A program made the translations under genes and the position numbers. From assembly GCF_026625045.1 (NCBI RefSeq), contig NZ_CP113089.1, forward strand, positions 2,604,001-2,668,000: a stretch of 64,000 nt of DNA, read 5' to 3'. Origin of the DNA: Microcella daejeonensis (GTDB taxonomy: Bacteria; Actinomycetota; Actinomycetes; Actinomycetales; Microbacteriaceae). This document shows, one piece after another, positions 22,881-30,309 of the stretch (position 1 is its first letter; each line of letters begins with the position of its first letter). The notes below the pieces were generated by a model. It searched no databases and was not told where the DNA came from. It saw nothing but the letters and a program-made list of their open reading frames with translations.

Positions 22881-23827
22881 GCGGGGATCCGGAGGCGCTC
22901 GGCGGCGCGCAGGCGCACGGGGATGGCGCGCGGGTTGCGCGCGCGCTCGGTCTCATCGGCGAGCTCGGCGCCGCGCACCAGCAGCCGGTACTCCGGGCGG
23001 TGCTCGGGCAGCTCCATCGGGAGCCCCGCGGGGGCCGTGGATCGGGAACGGGCGGCGAGCTCGCGCTTGACGATGCGATCCTCCAGGGACTGGTAGGCGA
23101 GGACGACGATGCGGCCGCCGATGGTGAGCGAGTCGAGAGCGGCCGGCAGCGCCGCCTCGAGGGCCGCCAGCTCGGCGTTCACCTCGATGCGGAGGGCCTG
23201 ATACACGCGCTTCGCGGGGTGACCGGTGCGCTGGGCCGACCGGGGCGTCGCGTCGAAGATGATCTGGTTGAGCTGGCCGCTGCGCTCGATCGGAGCGCTC
23301 TGGCGCGCCTCGACGATGCGTCGGGCGTAGCGGGGCGCGAGCTTCTCCTCGCCGTAGGCGTAGAAGATGCGGCGCAGTTCGTCCTCCGGGTACTCGGCGA
23401 GCACGACGGCAGCGGTCGGGCCGGTCGTGCGGTCCATGCGCATGTCGAGGGGAGCATCCTGCGAGTAGGCGAAGCCGCGCTCGGCCTCGTCGAGCTGCAT
23501 GGAGGAGACGCCCAGGTCGAAGAGGACCGCGTCGGCGGCGGCGTGGTCGAGGTCGTCGAGCGCCTCCCGGATCCCGTCGTAGACGGTGTGCACGGGCTGG
23601 AACCGCTCGCCGAACCGGGCCAGCCGCTCCCCCGAGGCCGCGAGGGCGTCGGTGTCGCGATCGAGGCCGACGACGGTCAGGCCGGGGAACCGGTCGAGCG
23701 CGGCCTCGGTGTGGCCGCCGAGGCCCAGGGTGGCGTCGACCATGACGGCGCCGGGGCGCTCGAGCGCGGGGGCGAGCAGGTCGAGCGATCGCTCGAGGAG
23801 CACGGGGATGTGACGGGTCTCGGTCAT
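22877..23827 (-). CDS. rsmH: 16S rRNA (cytosine-N4)-methyltransferase
   Basis: A 316-residue SAM-dependent methyltransferase acting on C1402 of 16S rRNA. The SAM-binding DATLGLGGHTEAALDRFP (about residues 32-50), FDLGVSSMQLDEAERGF and the C-terminal PEYRLLVRG are conserved. The ATG start follows a 107-base gap after mraZ. The mraZ-rsmH order at the head of the cell-wall cluster is nearly universal. Confidence 0.96.
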   Translation of the reverse strand: MTETRHIPVLLERSLDLLAPALERPGAVMVDATLGLGGHTEAALDRFPGLTVVGLDRDTDALAASGERLARFGERFQPVHTVYDGIREALDDLDHAAADAVLFDLGVSSMQLDEAERGFAYSQDAPLDMRMDRTTGPTAAVVLAEYPEDELRRIFYAYGEEKLAPRYARRIVEARQSAPIERSGQLNQIIFDATPRSAQRTGHPAKRVYQALRIEVNAELAALEAALPAALDSLTIGGRIVVLAYQSLEDRIVKRELAARSRSTAPAGLPMELPEHRPEYRLLVRGAELADETERARNPRAIPVRLRAAERLRIPA

Positions 23828-23934
23828 GCGCGTCCGGTGAGTCGGAGCGCGGGGCCCGGATCCCCATCCGTGCGACCTGGCACCGGGGAAGGTGCGCCAG
23901 GGCGGATCACGGCTGGGAGTCCGATGCCTCGCGA

Positions 23935-24366
23935 TCAGAACAGGCCCGGGATCACCTCCTCCTCGGTGCTCGAGAACGCCTCCTCCTTCTCGGCGTAGTA
24001 CGCCTCCCAGGCCTCGGTCGCCCAGATCTCGGCCCGGTCGCCCGCGCCGATCACGGTGAGGTCCCGGCCGAGGCCGGCGTAGTCGCGCAGCGCCGCGGGG
24101 ACGGTGACGCGGTGCTGCTTGTCGGGCACCTCATCGCTCGCGCCCGACAGGAACATGCGCACGTAGTCGCGGGCGGCCCGGCTGGTGAGCGGGGCCTTGG
24201 TGATCGCCTCGACCTTCTCCTGGAAGGTCGGCCGGCTGAAGACGTAGACGCAGCGCTCCTGCCCGCGGGCGAGCACGACGCCGCCCGAGAGCTCCTCGCG
24301 GAACTTCGCCGGAAGGATGATGCGCCCCTTCTCGTCGAGCTTGGGGGTGTGCGTGCCGAGGAACAT
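23935..24366 (-). CDS. mraZ: Transcriptional regulator MraZ
   Basis: A 143-residue DNA-binding protein with two AbrB-like SpoVT repeats. Each repeat carries the D/E-x-K/R-G-R signature region: [15 protein letters not shown] near residue 10 and the [15 protein letters not shown] region near residue 85. MraZ represses its own division and cell-wall cluster in other bacteria. The ATG has GGAGGCGAC upstream. Three phased CTCCAC boxes precede the gene and are probably its own operator. Confidence 0.95.
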   Translation of the reverse strand: MFLGTHTPKLDEKGRIILPAKFREELSGGVVLARGQERCVYVFSRPTFQEKVEAITKAPLTSRAARDYVRMFLSGASDEVPDKQHRVTVPAALRDYAGLGRDLTVIGAGDRAEIWATEAWEAYYAEKEEAFSSTEEEVIPGLF

Positions 24367-24410
24367 CGTCGCCTCCCCCTTCCCATCTCCGGCCTGAAGA
24401 TCTAGGTGAG

Positions 24411-24443
24411 CTCCACTTTACTCCACTTTGCTCCACAAAACTA
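24411..24443 (-). promoter_or_regulatory. MraZ operator boxes and putative mraZ promoter
   Basis: Three direct copies of CTCCAC (GTGGAG on the transcribed minus strand) start at 24411, 24421 and 24431, exactly 10 bases apart, with A/T-rich spacers (AAAGTGGAG pattern). A TAGTTT hexamer (24438-24443) overlaps the upstream side as a possible -10. Direct repeats with 10-base phasing in front of mraZ match the known mode of MraZ binding (repeated TGGGN or AAAGTGK boxes). The assignment is by analogy. Confidence 0.7.
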
Positions 24444-24606
24444 TGATCTGCGGCCACTGTAGCCCGAAGTGGGGGCACGACGGGCAGCAATTCCGCGGAT
24501 CAACGGGGTGGAGGGCGGTGGAGGGAATCGTGCGCCACGGGGAGGGGCGCGGGTATCCCCTCGCTCTCGACCCGCCCGCGCGACGGGCTCGGGCCCGGGG
24601 CGCACG

Positions 24607-24637
24607 AAAAAAGGGCCGACCCGGAGTGGGTCGGCCC
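24607..24637 (-). terminator. Rho-independent terminator of the DUF3040 gene
   Basis: A perfect 10-bp stem (24613-24622 with 24628-24637) and 5-base loop, followed on the minus strand by six U (24607-24612). It lies 26 bases after the stop of the DUF3040 gene, upstream of the mraZ promoter, and so insulates the cluster. This is the only classical stem plus U-tract terminator I see in the window. Confidence 0.88.
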
Positions 24638-24662
24638 TGGAGGAGGGAGGGAAGTGGGGGGT

Positions 24663-25052
24663 CTAGCGGTCGCCGTCCTGGCGGCGCTCCCAGCGCTCGT
24701 TGATGGTGTCCATGAAGGAGCCGCTGCGGCGGGGCTTGCTGCCGGATCGCGGAGCGGCACCCGGTCGGGCGACGGGCTCGGCGGAGGCGCTGCCGCGGCC
24801 GGGGGTGATGACGATGAGCACGCCGGCGAGCATGAGAGCGAAGCCGATGATGCCGATCACGGCGAGCTGCGTGATGACGCCGGCGACGAGCGCGCCGACG
24901 CCCGCGATGGCGAGCAGGGCGCCCAGAGCGATCTGCGTGTAGTTCGGCTTGCCGCGGCGCCCGGAGACGGTCGCGACGAAGTCGGCGTCGTTCTGGTAGA
25001 GATTGCGCTCCATCTCTTCGAGAAGGCGCTGCTCCTGCTCAGACAGCGGCAT
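24663..25052 (-). CDS. DUF3040 membrane protein
   Basis: A 129-residue protein of the actinobacterial DUF3040 family (Rv2169c-like). The N-terminal signature MPLSEQEQRLLEEMERNLYQ is typical. Two hydrophobic helices (about residues 41-60 and 62-82) form a hairpin, followed by a basic, Ser/Pro/Arg-rich cytoplasmic tail. Function unknown. It conserves the M. tuberculosis order DUF3040 next to mraZ. A strong intrinsic terminator follows the stop. Confidence 0.88.
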   Translation of the reverse strand: MPLSEQEQRLLEEMERNLYQNDADFVATVSGRRGKPNYTQIALGALLAIAGVGALVAGVITQLAVIGIIGFALMLAGVLIVITPGRGSASAEPVARPGAAPRSGSKPRRSGSFMDTINERWERRQDGDR

Positions 25053-25124
25053 GCTGAACCCCTTGATGCTCGGCGCGATGGGTCGTCTCCCACCGCTCCT
25101 CCAGTGTAGGACCGCGCTCCTGGA

Positions 25125-25130
25125 TAGGCT
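25125..25130 (+). promoter_or_regulatory. Putative -10 for leaderless idsA-like gene
   Basis: TAGGCT ends six bases before the GTG start of the polyprenyl synthase gene, and no Shine-Dalgarno sequence is present. This fits transcription starting at the start codon. Confidence 0.45.
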
Positions 25131-25136
25131 AGGCGG

Positions 25137-26258
25137 GTGCCTGAGAGATTGCGGTTAGTCGACCTGGTCAATGCCCGACTCGATGAGTTCCTGACGGAGC
25201 GGGGCAACCACCTGGCGACCATCGCCGACGAGCTGGACGTCTTCCTCGACGCCAGTCGCGATCTGCTCAGCGGGGGCAAGCGGTTCCGGGCCCTGTTCGC
25301 CTACTGGGGCTGGCACTCCGTGGCCGGCACCGTGCGCTCCGACGACCTCCTCGCCGAGCTCGACGACCACCCGGAGCTGGACGCCGTCATCGACCTCGCG
25401 GCCGCCCTCGAGATCTTCCACGCTGCGGCGCTCGTGCACGACGACATCATGGATAACTCCGACACGCGGCGAGGGATGCCCTCGGTGCACCGCCGCTTCG
25501 AGGCCGAGCACGCGCGGCGCGAGTGGGTCGGTTCCTCCTCCGGCTACGGATCCGCCAGCGCCCTGCTGCACGGCGACCTGCTCCTCGGCTGGAGCGACGA
25601 GCTGCTCGCCCAGGGCCTCTCCCGGGTCGCCGACCGCGCCGCCGCTCGACGGGCCCGCAGCGAGTTCCACCTCATGCGCACCGAGGTCACCGTCGGCCAG
25701 TACCTCGACATCCTCGAGGAGGTCGCCTGGCGCGAGGCCCCGGAGGAGGACCTGCTCCCCCGCGCCCACCGCGTGGTCACCTACAAGTCGGCGAAGTACT
25801 CCATCGAGGCCCCGCTCGCGCTCGGCGGGCTGATGGCCGGGGGCAGCGAGGAGCAGGTCGCGGCCCTGCGCGCCTTCGGGCTCCCCCTCGGCGTCGCCTT
25901 CCAGCTGCGCGACGACCTGCTCGGGGTCTTCGGCGATCCGAGCGTCACCGGCAAGCCCGCGGGCGACGACCTGCGCGAGGGCAAGCGCACCGTGCTCATC
26001 GCGCTGGCCCGCGCCGCCCTCCCCGGCGGTGCCACCCGCCTGATCGACGAGCTGCTGGGCGACCCCGATCTGACCGAGGCGCAGATCCGCACCCTGCAGG
26101 CCACGATCCAGGAGAGCGGGGCGGTCGAGACCGTCGAGCAGATCATCTCCCGCTCGGTGGCGCAGGCGATCGCCGCGATCGAGGACGCGCCCCTCAGTCG
26201 GTCGGCCCGCTCCGAGCTCATCGGGCTCAGCGACCTGGTCACGCGCCGCGCCCACTAG
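25137..26258 (+). CDS. idsA: Polyprenyl diphosphate synthase
   Basis: A 373-residue trans-isoprenyl diphosphate synthase (IdsA2/Rv2173-like) that elongates allylic diphosphates with IPP. The first aspartate-rich motif is HDDIMDNSDTRRG (about residues 101-113) and the second is RDDLLGVFGDP (about 260), followed by GKPAGDDLREGKRT. Chain length (geranylgeranyl or longer) cannot be fixed from sequence alone. The GTG start has no ribosome-binding site but a TAGGCT -10 six bases upstream. It is convergent with the Rv2175c-like gene; in mycobacteria the same neighbours occur. Confidence 0.92.
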   Translation: MPERLRLVDLVNARLDEFLTERGNHLATIADELDVFLDASRDLLSGGKRFRALFAYWGWHSVAGTVRSDDLLAELDDHPELDAVIDLAAALEIFHAAALVHDDIMDNSDTRRGMPSVHRRFEAEHARREWVGSSSGYGSASALLHGDLLLGWSDELLAQGLSRVADRAAARRARSEFHLMRTEVTVGQYLDILEEVAWREAPEEDLLPRAHRVVTYKSAKYSIEAPLALGGLMAGGSEEQVAALRAFGLPLGVAFQLRDDLLGVFGDPSVTGKPAGDDLREGKRTVLIALARAALPGGATRLIDELLGDPDLTEAQIRTLQATIQESGAVETVEQIISRSVAQAIAAIEDAPLSRSARSELIGLSDLVTRRAH

Positions 26259-26266
26259 ACGAGCCC

Positions 26267-26299
26267 GTCGGTCGAGCTCGTCGGTCGAGCTCATCGGTC
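26267..26299. repeat. 13-bp tandem repeat between convergent genes
   Basis: GTCGGTCGAGCTC occurs twice in tandem (26267-26279 and 26280-26292), with a further partial copy to 26299, in the 76-base gap between the two converging stops. Each unit contains the GAGCTC palindrome. No hairpin with a U-tract is evident. Role unknown. Confidence 0.8.
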
Positions 26300-26334
26300 G
26301 CCCGCGGAGCCCGGAGCGCGACGCCCCCGGCTGG

Positions 26335-26673
26335 CTAGAAGGCGAGCGACTGGGCGACGCGCCGCACCTCGGCCTTGCGGCCCTCCCGGAGCGCCGCGAT
26401 GGGGGTGGTGCCGAGCGCGTCGTCGTGGCCGAGCATCCACCGCATCGCCTCGTCGTCGGAGTAGCCGCTGTCGGCCAGCAGGACGAGAGTTCCGCGCAGC
26501 TCGTGCAGCGGCTCGCCGTCGCGGAGGAAGGCCTCCGGAACGACGAGCACCTTGTCGCGACGGATGCCGAGGAGCTGGCGGTCTTCGAGCAGGCGGTGGA
26601 CGCGGCCGGGCGAGACGCCGAGGATCTCGACGAGGTCGGGGACGGTCAGCCAGCGGGTGGGATCAGCAGTCAC
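26335..26673 (-). CDS. Rv2175c-like DNA-binding protein
   Basis: A 112-residue protein homologous to M. tuberculosis Rv2175c, a winged-helix DNA-binding protein that is phosphorylated by the kinase PknL. The N-terminal helix-turn-helix (WLTVPDLVEILGVSPGRVHR, residues 8-27) and a C-terminal helical domain (DDEAMRWMLGHDDALGTTP) are visible. Thr residues near the N-terminus could be phosphorylated, as in Rv2175c. The start is GTG. The PASTA kinase gene lies 1.6 kb away, separated by the LysM gene. Confidence 0.85.
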   Translation of the reverse strand: MTADPTRWLTVPDLVEILGVSPGRVHRLLEDRQLLGIRRDKVLVVPEAFLRDGEPLHELRGTLVLLADSGYSDDEAMRWMLGHDDALGTTPIAALREGRKAEVRRVAQSLAF

Positions 26674-26857
26674 CCCTCCAGGGTGCCATGCGTGCGGGGG
26701 TCGGCGGGGCGGCTGCGTTTGTTTCGAGCGTGTTAACGCCCGTCACATCCGTCACGGTAGTTGACACGCGTTGTATTCTGTGACCGCGGATGGGGGACAT
26801 CCGCGCGCGGCCGGCACTCCGACCGGACGCACCGCATCACCGGAGGGACGGCGTCGC

Positions 26858-28222
26858 ATGCCCGAGAGCGACCACGAGAACGATCAGGAGCGCTGGCAGC
26901 AGCTCCAGAGCGAGGGGCGCGACCGCGCTCGCGCGGTGTTCGGCGGTCTCGCTCCGCGCGGAGGGGCGGCCGCCGCCCCGACGAGCACGGCGACCTCGCT
27001 CGCCTCGGCTCCCGGCGACGAGCGGATGCCGTCGCAGAGCCGGGCGGCGACCCGCATGCGCAGCGCCGCCCGCAGCACCATGCCCATCGTGCTCACCGGC
27101 GCGATCGCGCTCGGCATCGGCCTCACCGGTCCCGCCGACACCGCGCACGCCGCTCCGCGCAAGCCGCTGAGCCCCAAGCCCCAGCAGGCGCTCGGCCCGA
27201 GCACGCTGCGCGCCGCGCTCGCCCACGTCGGCGCCGCGATCGCCCCGGGTGCTCTCGCCGCGCAGGCCGTCGCGACGGCGGCCGCTCCGACCCAGTACAC
27301 CGTCGCCGCGGGCGACACCGTCAGCGGCATCGCCGGGCGGTTCGGGCTCTCCACCGCCTCGGTGCTGGCGCTCAACGGCCTCAGCTGGAAGTCGACGATC
27401 TTCCCCGGTCAGCGCCTCACGCTCGCCTCCGGCGCGGTCAAGGCCGCCGCCGCCTCGACCCCCGCCGTCACGGGCGGCCAGTACGCCATCCGCGCGGGCG
27501 ACACCCTCTCGGCCATCGCCGCGCGCTTCGGCGTCTCGACGCAGTCGATCCTCGACGCGAACGGGCTGGGCTGGTCGAGCATCATCTACCCCGGCCAGGT
27601 CATCACCATCCCCGGCACCGGGCCCGCGCCGCTCGCCGACGCCGTCCCGGCCGCCCACATCGCGCCGGGGGACGCCGCCGACGCCGCCATCAGCGCGGCG
27701 CCCGCGCTCCCCGGGCCGCCGCCGGCCCCGACCGCGGCGCCCGCTCCGGCGGCTCCCGCCGCTCCCTTCGCGGGCCCCGTCCCGGCGCCGCCGCAGACGA
27801 CCCCGCCGCCGGCGGGCACCATCTCGCCGCTCAGCGGCGAGGGCCGCCAGCACGCGACGACGATCATCCAGGTCGGTCGCCAGCTGGGGGTGCCGGACTA
27901 CGGCATCGTCATCGCCCTCGCGACGGCCATGCAGGAGTCGTCGATGCGCAATCTCACCTGGGGCGACCGCGACTCGGTCGGGCTCTTCCAGCAGCGCCCG
28001 AGCACCGGCTGGGGCACCGTGACCGAGCTGCAGACGCCGGCCACCGCCGCGAAGCTGTTCTACGTCGGCCGCGAGGGCCTCACGCGGGGCCTCCTCGACA
28101 TCCCGGGCTGGCAGTCGATGAGCCTCACGCAGGCCGCGCAGGCCGTGCAGATCTCGGCCTACCCCGACCACTACGCGAAGTGGGAGTCGAGCGCCTGGGC
28201 CTGGCTCTACGAACTGACCTGA
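26858..28222 (+). CDS. Secreted LysM-domain transglycosylase-like protein
   Basis: A 454-residue envelope protein. The ATG has GGAGGG about ten bases upstream. A hydrophilic N-terminus of about 70 residues precedes a signal-like segment (STMPIVLTGAIALGIGLTGP, ending AHA-AP near residue 98). LysM repeats lie at 146-190 and 208-252, then a Pro/Ala linker, then a lysozyme-like domain with MQESSMRN and DSVGLFQQRPSTGWG. It probably binds and remodels peptidoglycan. The long N-terminus before the signal is odd; an internal ATG at 27056 would give a classical signal peptide but has no ribosome-binding site. It sits directly upstream of the PASTA kinase gene. Confidence 0.85.
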   Translation: MPESDHENDQERWQQLQSEGRDRARAVFGGLAPRGGAAAAPTSTATSLASAPGDERMPSQSRAATRMRSAARSTMPIVLTGAIALGIGLTGPADTAHAAPRKPLSPKPQQALGPSTLRAALAHVGAAIAPGALAAQAVATAAAPTQYTVAAGDTVSGIAGRFGLSTASVLALNGLSWKSTIFPGQRLTLASGAVKAAAASTPAVTGGQYAIRAGDTLSAIAARFGVSTQSILDANGLGWSSIIYPGQVITIPGTGPAPLADAVPAAHIAPGDAADAAISAAPALPGPPPAPTAAPAPAAPAAPFAGPVPAPPQTTPPPAGTISPLSGEGRQHATTIIQVGRQLGVPDYGIVIALATAMQESSMRNLTWGDRDSVGLFQQRPSTGWGTVTELQTPATAAKLFYVGREGLTRGLLDIPGWQSMSLTQAAQAVQISAYPDHYAKWESSAWAWLYELT

Positions 28223-28258
28223 TCCGTGTGGCACCCCGGCCTGCCGGGCCTCGCGATC

Positions 28259-28264
28259 TAGAAT
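28259..28264 (+). promoter_or_regulatory. Putative -10 for leaderless pknL-like gene
   Basis: TAGAAT lies seven bases before the GTG start of the kinase gene, with no Shine-Dalgarno sequence between. It fits leaderless transcription separate from the LysM gene 50 bases upstream. Confidence 0.5.
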
Positions 28265-28271
28265 CTCTCGA

Positions 28272-30230
28272 GTGAGCACTTCGATGACCGACCCGATGAT
28301 CGGCCGGCTCATCGACGGCCGGTACCAGGTGCGCTCGCGCATCGCGCGGGGCGGTATGGCCACCGTGTACCTCGCCACCGATCAGCGCCTCGAGCGCCTC
28401 GTCGCGGTCAAGATCATGCACGGGCACCTGGCCGACGACAGCACCTTCACCGAGCGCTTCATCCAGGAGGCGCGCTCGGCCGCCCGTCTGGCCCACCCCA
28501 ACGTGGTCAACGTCTTCGATCAGGGGCAGGATGCCGACTCGGCGTACCTCGTCATGGAGTACCTGCCCGGCATCACGCTGCGCGATCTGCTGCAGGAGTA
28601 CGGCGCGCTGACGAGCGAGCAGACCATGGACATCGTCGAGGCGCTGCTCTCGGGCCTCGCCGCGGCCCACCGCGCCGGCATCGTGCACCGCGACCTCAAA
28701 CCCGAGAACGTGCTGCTCGCCGACGACGGACGCATCAAGATCGGCGACTTCGGGCTCGCCCGGGCGGCGACCGCCGCGACGGCGACCGGGGCGGCCCTGC
28801 TCGGCACGATCGCCTACCTCTCCCCCGAGCTGGTGACCCGCGGCATCGCCGACACCCGCAGCGACATCTACGCCGTCGGCATCATGATGTTCGAGATGCT
28901 CACGGGCGAGCAGCCGTTCAAGGGCGAGCAGCCGATGCAGATCGCCTACCAGCACGCCAACGACTCCGTCCCCGCACCGAGCGGCACGAACCCCAAGGTG
29001 CCGGCCGAGCTCGACGAGCTCGTGCTGTGGGCGACCGCGCGCGATCCCGAGGACCGTCCCGCCGACGCCCGCGAGCTGCTCGAGCAGGTGCAGGAGACGG
29101 CCCGCAATCTCGAGACCTCCCTCACCGGCACCGGACCGCAGAAGACGATGGCGTTCGCGACGCCGCTCGTCGCGCAGGGCGACACGGCCGAGACGCAGGT
29201 GCTCGGCACGCGCGGCGCCGTCGCCGCGGCCGTGACGCCCGCCGCCTCCGCCATGGCGACCTCCAGCGCGACCGGGGAGCTCGCCCGCGCCGCGGCGCCG
29301 CGGCGGCGCCGCGGCTGGATCCTGCTCGCCGTCGTGCTGCTCCTCGCCGGCCTCGCCGCCGGAGCAGGATGGTGGTTCGGCGCGGGCCCCGGCGCGCAGG
29401 CGACGATCGAGGACGTGCGCGGCCTCTCGGTCGAGGAGGCGCAGCTCGCCCTCGAGGAGCAGGGCGTGCTCGTGTCGGAGACGCAGGGCGAGGCCTTCGA
29501 CCCCGAGGTGCCCGCCGGTCTCGTCGCGGGCACCGACCCGCCCGCCGGCGAGATCGTGGCGCGCGACCTGCCCGTGCAGCTCGTCGTCTCGCTCGGTCGC
29601 GAGCCGACGACCGTCCCCGGCGTCATCGGGATCCCCGAGGCGGATGCCCGGCTCGCGCTCGAGACGGCCAGGCTCGTCCCGGCCGAGCAGACCATCGCGC
29701 AGTTCGACGGCGAGATCCCCGAGGGCTCGGTCGTGGCGCTCGTGAGCCTCGCGGAGGACGGCACGGAGACCGCGATCGAGCCGGAGTCGAGCTCGTTCGT
29801 CGGCACCCCGGTGAGCCTCGTGGTCTCCGCCGGCCCGGTGCCCGACGTGATCGGTCTGCCCTCCGCGGATGCGATCCGGGCCTTCGAGGATCGCGGACTC
29901 GTCGCCTCGGTCGTGGGCGAGCCGGTCTTCAACAACGACATCGCCGCGGACGGCGTCGTGAGCGTCGCCGGCCCGGAGGGCGCCATCCGCCCGGGCGCCG
30001 AGTTCGCGCTCACGCTCTCGAAGGGTCCCGACCTCGTGGACGTGCCCGAGGTGGTCGGCGAGAGCATCAACGCCGCCCGCGACATCCTCACCGAGGCCGG
30101 ATTCGAGGTGACGATCGAGACGAACGCGCCGAGCGTCTTCTGGGGTCTCGCGATCGTGCAGGAGGTGCGCCCCGGGGACGCCCAGGTGCTGCGCGGCACG
30201 CCCATCACCATCGTCGCGTTCTTCGACTGA
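28272..30230 (+). CDS. pknL: PASTA-domain Ser/Thr protein kinase (PknL/PknB type)
   Basis: A 652-residue receptor kinase. The kinase domain (about 12-275) has the glycine loop IARGGMATVYLA, the catalytic loop VHRDLKPENVLL and DFG in IKIGDFGLARA, with a Thr-rich activation loop (ATAATATGAALLGT). A juxtamembrane linker and one transmembrane helix (about 347-370) precede four PASTA-like repeats outside the cell, which bind muropeptides or lipid II in related kinases. Neighbours (Rv2175c homologue, aroG, plsC, fadD15) match the mycobacterial pknL locus. M. tuberculosis PknL itself has no PASTA domains, so orthology rests on context. Confidence 0.88.
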   Translation: MSTSMTDPMIGRLIDGRYQVRSRIARGGMATVYLATDQRLERLVAVKIMHGHLADDSTFTERFIQEARSAARLAHPNVVNVFDQGQDADSAYLVMEYLPGITLRDLLQEYGALTSEQTMDIVEALLSGLAAAHRAGIVHRDLKPENVLLADDGRIKIGDFGLARAATAATATGAALLGTIAYLSPELVTRGIADTRSDIYAVGIMMFEMLTGEQPFKGEQPMQIAYQHANDSVPAPSGTNPKVPAELDELVLWATARDPEDRPADARELLEQVQETARNLETSLTGTGPQKTMAFATPLVAQGDTAETQVLGTRGAVAAAVTPAASAMATSSATGELARAAAPRRRRGWILLAVVLLLAGLAAGAGWWFGAGPGAQATIEDVRGLSVEEAQLALEEQGVLVSETQGEAFDPEVPAGLVAGTDPPAGEIVARDLPVQLVVSLGREPTTVPGVIGIPEADARLALETARLVPAEQTIAQFDGEIPEGSVVALVSLAEDGTETAIEPESSSFVGTPVSLVVSAGPVPDVIGLPSADAIRAFEDRGLVASVVGEPVFNNDIAADGVVSVAGPEGAIRPGAEFALTLSKGPDLVDVPEVVGESINAARDILTEAGFEVTIETNAPSVFWGLAIVQEVRPGDAQVLRGTPITIVAFFD

Positions 30231-30270
30231 CGGTCGCCGCCGCCGATCGACCCGGCGCGGTCCGCTCCGG

Positions 30271-30304
30271 CGGCGGGCGCGGCCGACGAGGCCCGCGCCC
30301 GCCG
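30271..30304. terminator. GC hairpin between convergent pknL and aroG
   Basis: A perfect 12-bp inverted repeat (30271-30282 with 30293-30304) with a 10-base loop, in the 79-base gap between converging stops. There is no U-tract on either strand. Position suggests a bidirectional terminator or an RNA-stabilising end. Confidence 0.55.
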
Positions 30305-30309
30305 GGGCG

